A stretch of 64,000 nucleotides of DNA from Avena insularis (Eukaryota; Streptophyta; Magnoliopsida; Poales; Poaceae). The stretch's first letter is position 1. Every line of letters begins with the position of its first letter. Both the position numbers and the translations under genes were made by a program. The notes beneath the pieces were generated by a model. It made no database searches and was not told the origin of the DNA. It worked only from the letters and a program-made list of their open reading frames with translations. The DNA is taken from contig CM042693.1 in assembly GCA_023614405.1 (NCBI GenBank), positions 153,466,731-153,530,730 of the forward strand, given 5' to 3'. Shown in pieces: positions 59,655-64,000 of the stretch.

Positions 59655-59959
59655 TTGTTTAAAACTTCACATATGTTGTTCAGAAGCAAATCACATTTTG
59701 GAAGATCTTCAAAATATTCCTTGCACCATTTCCTTGGATCAATTGCATCCAAATATTCAAATGCTCCTTGGTCTAGTGCCTTCATCTCATCCATGTACTT
59801 CTGCCAATATTCATGTCTTGTTGCCCTTGCAATTTTCCACAGCTTGTTCTTCAAAATATATCCTCTTCACCCATTCTTAGCAAAGTTCTGGTGTAGATGC
59901 CTTACACAAAACCTGTGTTGAGCATCATGCCATAATGCATTCACAACATTGATCAATCC

Positions 59960-60028
59960 CTGCATTAGCAAGTTAATAACAAGAAACAAGTAAATAACTA
60001 GAAACAAGCAAATAACTAGAAACAATAC
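59960..60028 (-). other. intron in the MULE transposase gene
   Basis: 69 bases, GTATTG ... CTAATGCAG on the minus strand, with a good branch-like CTAAT. Its removal joins MSDRQK to GLINVVNALWHDA. It stays open by chance, which hides it in a plain open-frame reading. It consists largely of near-repeats of GTTTCTAGTTATTTGCTT. Confidence 0.8.
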
Positions 60029-61626
60029 CTTTTGTCTATCACTCATAAATGTCCACGGCTTCGTGTTCTCTATGCCTATATCATCTTTCAATGTGCTCAG
60101 AAACCACTTCCATGTGTTGGTATCTTCCACTTCCACTATAGCAAGTGCAATAGGAAAAATGCAGTCATTTGAGTCAACTCCTACAGCTGCTAGCATCACT
60201 CCACCAAACCTGTTCTTAATATGGCAGCCATCAATGCATATGGTGGGCCTACAGCCTACCAAAAACCCCTCTTGCATGCATCCAGTGACATATAATAGTT
60301 TTGGAACACTCCATTGGCAGCATTAACAAACATGGTACTCCTAGGATTAGATCTTATTTCAGCTACAAAATCCCAAAGTAAGTTGTATTGTGCCAATTCA
60401 TCACCATTGATTTGCTTCAGTGCAATCCTTCTTGCCCTTTCTAGCTTGCTTCCACTAGCAGTCATGTTGTAGTCTTGCTCAGTGAGCCTAGCAAAGTTCT
60501 TCAGTGACATCTTATCATCAGCTCTGAATTTTTCCAAATACTTTTCTGCCAGGTACTTTGCTGTGAACTGCTTTATCTTGAAATTCCTCTCACATTTGTT
60601 TTTCCCCACATATTTCTTCACTGTCCATGCTTTTGTTCTACTGTCAGGTGCAACATAAAGAAACCATGGACATTTGTCCTCACAACATGCCCTAACCCTC
60701 TGGAAATCATTCTTCTTGTAATGAACTCCTAGTCTTTGTTACACAATGTATTCTTGTATTGCAGCTCTGAGTTCAATAACTGACATAAACACCATGCCAA
60801 TATGAAATTCTACTTGCTTCATGTGCTCTCGCCTCCACCACTTCAGTTTGACTTTCTTCTTAATCCGCTTCCTTCCTTGCTTGTCAATTACTTCAACTTC
60901 TTCTGTTAGATCGATCAATAGGCTCAACATATGAATCTTCTAGCTCCCCCAAATCATCTTCAATATCATAGTTACTATCCTCCACCTAACTAGAATTGTT
61001 CTTATTTGCTTACTCAAATTTGTCATCCACTCATTCTTCATACAAATCATCATCGTCAGCTTCAAAATCATTGTCAGAGTCCTGCCAGTCTACATCAGTT
61101 TCACTGTCATCACTGTCATTGTCTGTGTAGTGTTGAGCTTCATCTTCCACAACCATATTCCTCCTACTTATTCTCACCTCATGCCCAATATTCTACTCCT
61201 GCCTAAGTGGAACACTGCTACTGCTGCAACCTACATTGTTCCTACCTGCTGCTGGTTTACAATTCCTCTTGCCAGGGCTTAACACATGAGGAAGGCCAGG
61301 GGAACCACAAATGACAACATCATCCATTGTTACAGTTCCAAAATCCATATCTTTGTGGTCAACAAAAAGCTGAAAATATTGAAACTCTGGAACTACAACA
61401 ATCATGCTCAAAGTATCAGTCAGTCCATAATTCTTAGCCATGTGTCTAAATTCATTCCAAGAAGCAGCCAGTACATAACATATCTACCTGGTTTAGAGTA
61501 CCCTAGATGCTGCATGAAATCTGTGAGCCATAGAGGAGACCATGTGTCTGCTTCACACCCATCAAACCTAGCTTGCTTTCCATCTACATAGCTCTTGGAA
61601 GACCAAATCCAGAAAAAACTGACCAT

Positions 61627-62034
61627 AATTGATTTCTACTGTGAATTCCTCCTCAAGTGGTCCTAAATAGCATGCAAATCATCAAACTCTATTGCCGATT
61701 CGAGCTATAAATCTACCGCCGCGCTACCGCTGAAAGAATTGGGGATTTAGGGTTAGGGTTAGTCATCGTAGCGCGCCATAGGATCGTCGGGCCGCCACAG
61801 CTTCAGCCCCTTGGTCTCGGGCTCCATCGTGGCATGTTCCATCCTCGCGGACTCCGCCACCGGTCGATTGCCCCCAGTCATCACCGGAGCAGCACCTCCG
61901 TTGCCAGCTCACCACCAGTGTCACGGGAGGAAATGAGAGAATGAGAGAAGAGGACGGGAGCGAGATATGCGATGGAACAAACCAGACAGGCCTATTTGCA
62001 AATTTTCACCTCCGGTCGCTAAGCCTAGGGGCCC
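61627..62034 (-). other. 5' region of the MULE transposase gene
   Basis: About 400 bases between the probable start codon and the right TIR, containing TTAGGGTTAGGGTTAG (two telomere-like heptamers) near 61747-61762 and a CCACCG-rich leader. No clear TATA box. It presumably holds the transcription start and 5' UTR. Confidence 0.45.
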
Positions 62035-62188
62035 CACCAGCCGACATGGCAGCGGTCAACGAGGGTTAGACCAGTTTAGGACCCCGCGTGACACATTACT
62101 GAAACAATTAGGACCTACATGTGAAATTTTAAAAAAAAGACTAATGTAAAGGCATGTGAAAAGAATTAGGACCGCTGATGCAGATCTC
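62035..62188 (-). repeat. right terminal inverted repeat of the MULE
   Basis: On the minus strand it starts GAGATCTGCATCAGCGGTCC and matches 3318-3475 to the GTCGGCTGGTG block. It is about 85% identical by eye, with scattered C/T differences and an A-run difference. Confidence 0.9.
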
Positions 62189-62302
62189 TTAAAAAGTCCT
62201 GAAATTGATTAGGATTTGAGAAAAATAGACGGGAAAAACACTCTAGCGCCTGGCCTAAGCGGTTGCCTTATACTGTATTAGATTTGCAGTATAACCAGCT
62301 AA

Positions 62303-63285
62303 GAGCAACTTTAGCAGAAATCGCGTCCGTATAACCCAAAACTTATGGATACGGTGCACTGCAACTATGTTCACGGGCGCATTTAAACAGAGTGTAGAAC
62401 ATACACTGCATGTTGAAAAAAGACAGTTTGCGGGAGAAATTCAATTCATACGAGTTCGTCAGTCCAATTGTTGCATCCACAATTGTACCAATCGGTTCAT
62501 TTACAACAAAATCGAATTACAACCGCTGCCGCTAGAGCAACTAACTTATCAAAATGCGGCCTAGAGCTCACTGGAGCCTACTGTTGTGGCGGCAAGACGG
62601 GTGGCGATGCGGTGGCGCTTAGTTCTCTGCGTCGCGGCAGGTGCTATCCTGGACGAGCCGCTCGACGGTGGCAAGGTCGCTGTCGTTGATGAAATCTCTC
62701 GTCTCGAAGACCGGCATGGGGAGAAGCGTGGCGATGCTATCGAAGTTGGCATCGTCGTCGACGTAGTCCCCAGGCGCAAAGCTCGGCACCGACAACGGGA
62801 GGGACCGGGAGCTCGACGTGTGCGAGCTGCCTACTGACGACGACACGTGCGAGCTCGCCGCTGGGGGCGTCGTCGTGCAGGCTTGCCATTACCACGACTC
62901 CCGTCGCGCGAACGCTGGCGAGGGTCGGGAGTAGCGGTACGAGCCACGAATCCGCGCCGCGTCGGAGATCCGGCGTCACCGCTCCTCTGCCTCATCGATG
63001 GTGAGGACATGGGTAGAGGTCACGCGGCTAGTGCGGCCCACTCGACCCTCCTGGCCGCCCCCTTGACCGTGCCGAGCTCCCCATGATGACATCCCAGCGC
63101 GGCGGCTGTAGATCTGAAGTGGCGGCGGTGAATTTTTCGCCAGACTACAGGCGGAGTGGTCGGCGACGCGGCAGAGGAAACGACGATCTGGCAACGAAGA
63201 AATATGGTTCAACCCGTATTAAACCCCACATGAGGGACCGACCAAAATTTTGCGGACCGGCTACTAGATGCGGTGTCTAGTCCAC
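62303..63285 (-). mobile_element. GC-rich Harbinger-like remnant with one visible end
   Basis: The left end reads TAA then GAGCAACTTTAGCAG, a PIF/Harbinger-type terminus with a possible 3 bp TAA duplication. The interior is CpG-rich. The minus-strand frame at 62619-62846 ends with FINDSDLATVERLVQDS and could be part of a regulatory ORF of such elements or a captured gene fragment. The expected inverted end GTTGCTC followed by TAA is not found; the similarity seems to fade near GCTACTAGATGCGGTGTC at about 63260-63280. No intact gene. Confidence 0.35.
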
Positions 63286-63413
63286 AACACATAAAAAGGA
63301 AAAACCCCGCGTATCAACCCAAAATCCCACTCGCGGGCTAATACGCCTCGGCATCTGGGCATTGTGGGACGATTCGATCCGATGCGACTTTGATGATTTG
63401 ATTCGAGACATTA

Positions 63414-63694
63414 GGCCTTTCCAATGGGGTGTATCTTAGCACGTTATTCTAGGAAAAATAAATGGTTAAGATACAACTTCTTCAATGCATTGTTTCTTAA
63501 GTGGTGTCTCTACATTTAATGATTTAGATGACATGCATGCATTTGATTGGCCTAACCATGGTTTTTTCCTATGGTTTCGTGCAAGAGGTGTTTCTTTAAA
63601 GAATCTGACGCCACTCTCTTTACTCATTAACTATAGTGCCACATAGACAAAGTGCCTAGAATACACCGCTAAGAGCCGCCCATTGTGAAAGGCC
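63414..63694. mobile_element. Tourist-type (PIF/Harbinger) MITE
   Basis: 281 bp with inverted ends GGCCTTTCCAATGGG and CCCATTGTGAAAGGCC and a TTA duplication on both sides (63411-63413, 63695-63697). No coding capacity. It lies 168 bases upstream of the WIYLD start codon. Confidence 0.85.
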
Positions 63695-63710
63695 TTAGTA
63701 GTACAGTACG

Positions 63711-63718
63711 TATATTTA
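63711..63718 (+). promoter_or_regulatory. possible TATA box of the WIYLD gene
   Basis: TATATTTA lies 145 bases upstream of the ATG at 63863 and 14 bases downstream of the MITE's TTA duplication. Position is plausible but the box is imperfect. Confidence 0.3.
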
Positions 63719-63862
63719 TGACGAATTATTTTGAGGGCGTTTATTTCTATACAGGACTCGCTACCGGCGAACGCCGACTCCCTTCCAGCTCCAACAGCCG
63801 CCATCCATTCTCCGCTCCCGCACCAGCGACGCGGCCTCCGTCCCCTCAAGTGAGGTTCAGCA

Positions 63863-63979
63863 ATGGCCGGGCGGCGGCGCAAGACTGGGCAGAGGCGGAT
63901 GGATGCCGCGATCGACCACTTCGCTCCGATGGGCTACAACAAGGCCGATGTCCGCAAAATCATCAATAACCTCCTCAAG
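63863..63979 (+). CDS. first exon of a WIYLD-domain protein (SUVR-like), partial
   Basis: The ATG at 63863, in context CAGCAATGGCC, opens 39 codons: a basic start (MAGRRRKTGQRR), then MDAAIDHFAPMGYNKADVR and KIINNLLK. This matches the beginning of the WIYLD domain, a three-helix module found at the N-terminus of plant SUVR1/2/4 SET-domain histone methyltransferases and in some short plant proteins. The exon ends AAG followed by GTTCGA, a plausible phase-0 donor, exactly where the domain should continue with VYGG-type sequence. The rest lies beyond the window, so it cannot be said whether a SET domain follows. It is the only frame here that looks like a conserved cellular gene. Confidence 0.75.
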
Positions 63980-64000
63980 GTTCGACCCTTCTCTTCCGCC

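Larger units (their letters stand above)
59331..61626 (-). pseudogene. MULE (MuDR-type) transposase, N-terminal and catalytic part
   Basis: The probable start is at 61626 (MVSFFWIWSSKSYVDGKQ). An N-terminal plant MULE domain and an acidic stretch (about 60950-61180) follow, with several stops. The MuDR DNA-binding region has FHIGMVFMSVIELRAAIQEY, a TAA near 60737 and CEDKCPWFLYVAPD. The next part (60256-60621) ends in a one-base frameshift near 60268. The catalytic domain holds CIDGCHIKNRFGG (first Asp), FMSDRQK (second Asp) and RFCVRHLHQNF, then WKIARATRHEYWQKYMDEMK. Two introns split it, at 59960-60028 and 59573-59654. The frame reaches GEYEVR and is cut by the gypsy insertion at 59331. Confidence 0.9.
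3318..62188 (-). mobile_element. Mutator-like element (MULE), two-gene, split by nested insertions
   Basis: The two ends carry long inverted repeats (3318-3475 and 62035-62188). Removing the Angela copia (5252-35080) and the gypsy element (35337-59330) leaves about 5.0 kb, a normal size for an autonomous MULE. The transposase gene runs on the minus strand from about 61626 to 4493, and a GRF zinc-finger gene runs on the plus strand from 3616. The genes are convergent, each starting near its own TIR, as in maize MuDR. Flanks TTAGAAAA and TTAAAAAG could be a degraded target duplication, which for MULEs is usually 8-11 bp. Both genes now carry stops and frameshifts. Confidence 0.85.

Noticed and set aside
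62619..63212. Possible intact cellular gene in the CpG-rich right flank
   Set aside because: Frames change repeatedly, no known domain was recognised, and a Harbinger-type end with TAA lies at 62300; treated as an element remnant.

Overview
The window is intergenic DNA from a Triticeae grass (wheat, Aegilops, barley or rye relatives). The evidence is the elements themselves: two copia elements with LTRs opening TGTTGGAGATATGCCC and TGTTGGAATTATGCCC (Angela and BARE-1/WIS types), TGGTATCAGAG primer-binding sites, pol-less Athila-type gypsy elements, a chromovirus with 4.6 kb LTRs, and Stowaway and PIF/Harbinger elements. Only one probable cellular gene is visible: the first exon of a WIYLD-domain (SUVR-like) protein at the extreme right edge.

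Almost everything between 3318 and 62188 is one stack of nested insertions. The base is a Mutator-like DNA transposon (MULE) of about 5.0 kb with ~155 bp terminal inverted repeats. It carries two convergent genes: a MuDR-type transposase (minus strand, from about 61.6 kb, with two small introns) and a GRF zinc-finger/membrane protein (plus strand, from 3616). The transposase gene is cut twice. A 29.8 kb Angela copia sits at 5252-35080, between the SWIM finger and the C-terminal zinc knuckle. A 24.0 kb gypsy element sits at 35337-59330, just before the SWIM finger, with perfect target duplication CTATT.

Inside the Angela (plus strand) lies a SIRE/Maximus-type copia (minus, 7415-30245) that lost its 3' end in a deletion. 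Inside that is a gag-only Athila-like gypsy (minus, 10551-26389, duplication AACTC, both LTRs 1386 bp). Inside that is a BARE-1/WIS copia (minus, 14168-22835). The nest is therefore five levels deep. The Angela 3' LTR also holds a 228 bp Stowaway MITE.

Inside the second gypsy (gag and protease only, minus) are a copia solo LTR (36632-37930, duplication CCTCG) within its left LTR, and a Tekay-like chromovirus (minus, 43149-57722, duplication AGCCG) inserted next to its primer-binding site. The chromovirus has gag, protease, RT, RNase H, integrase and chromodomain in one frame with three premature stops.

Left flank: a probable LINE 3' end, a GC-rich block with a short duplicated unit, and a deleted PIF/Harbinger transposon (1677-3161, TAA duplication). 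Right flank: a GC-rich Harbinger-like remnant, a Tourist-type MITE (63414-63694, TTA duplication) and the WIYLD exon. No tRNA, rRNA or CRISPR locus was seen. Boundaries come from reading the sequence by eye; family names rest on remembered LTR and domain hallmarks, not on a search.
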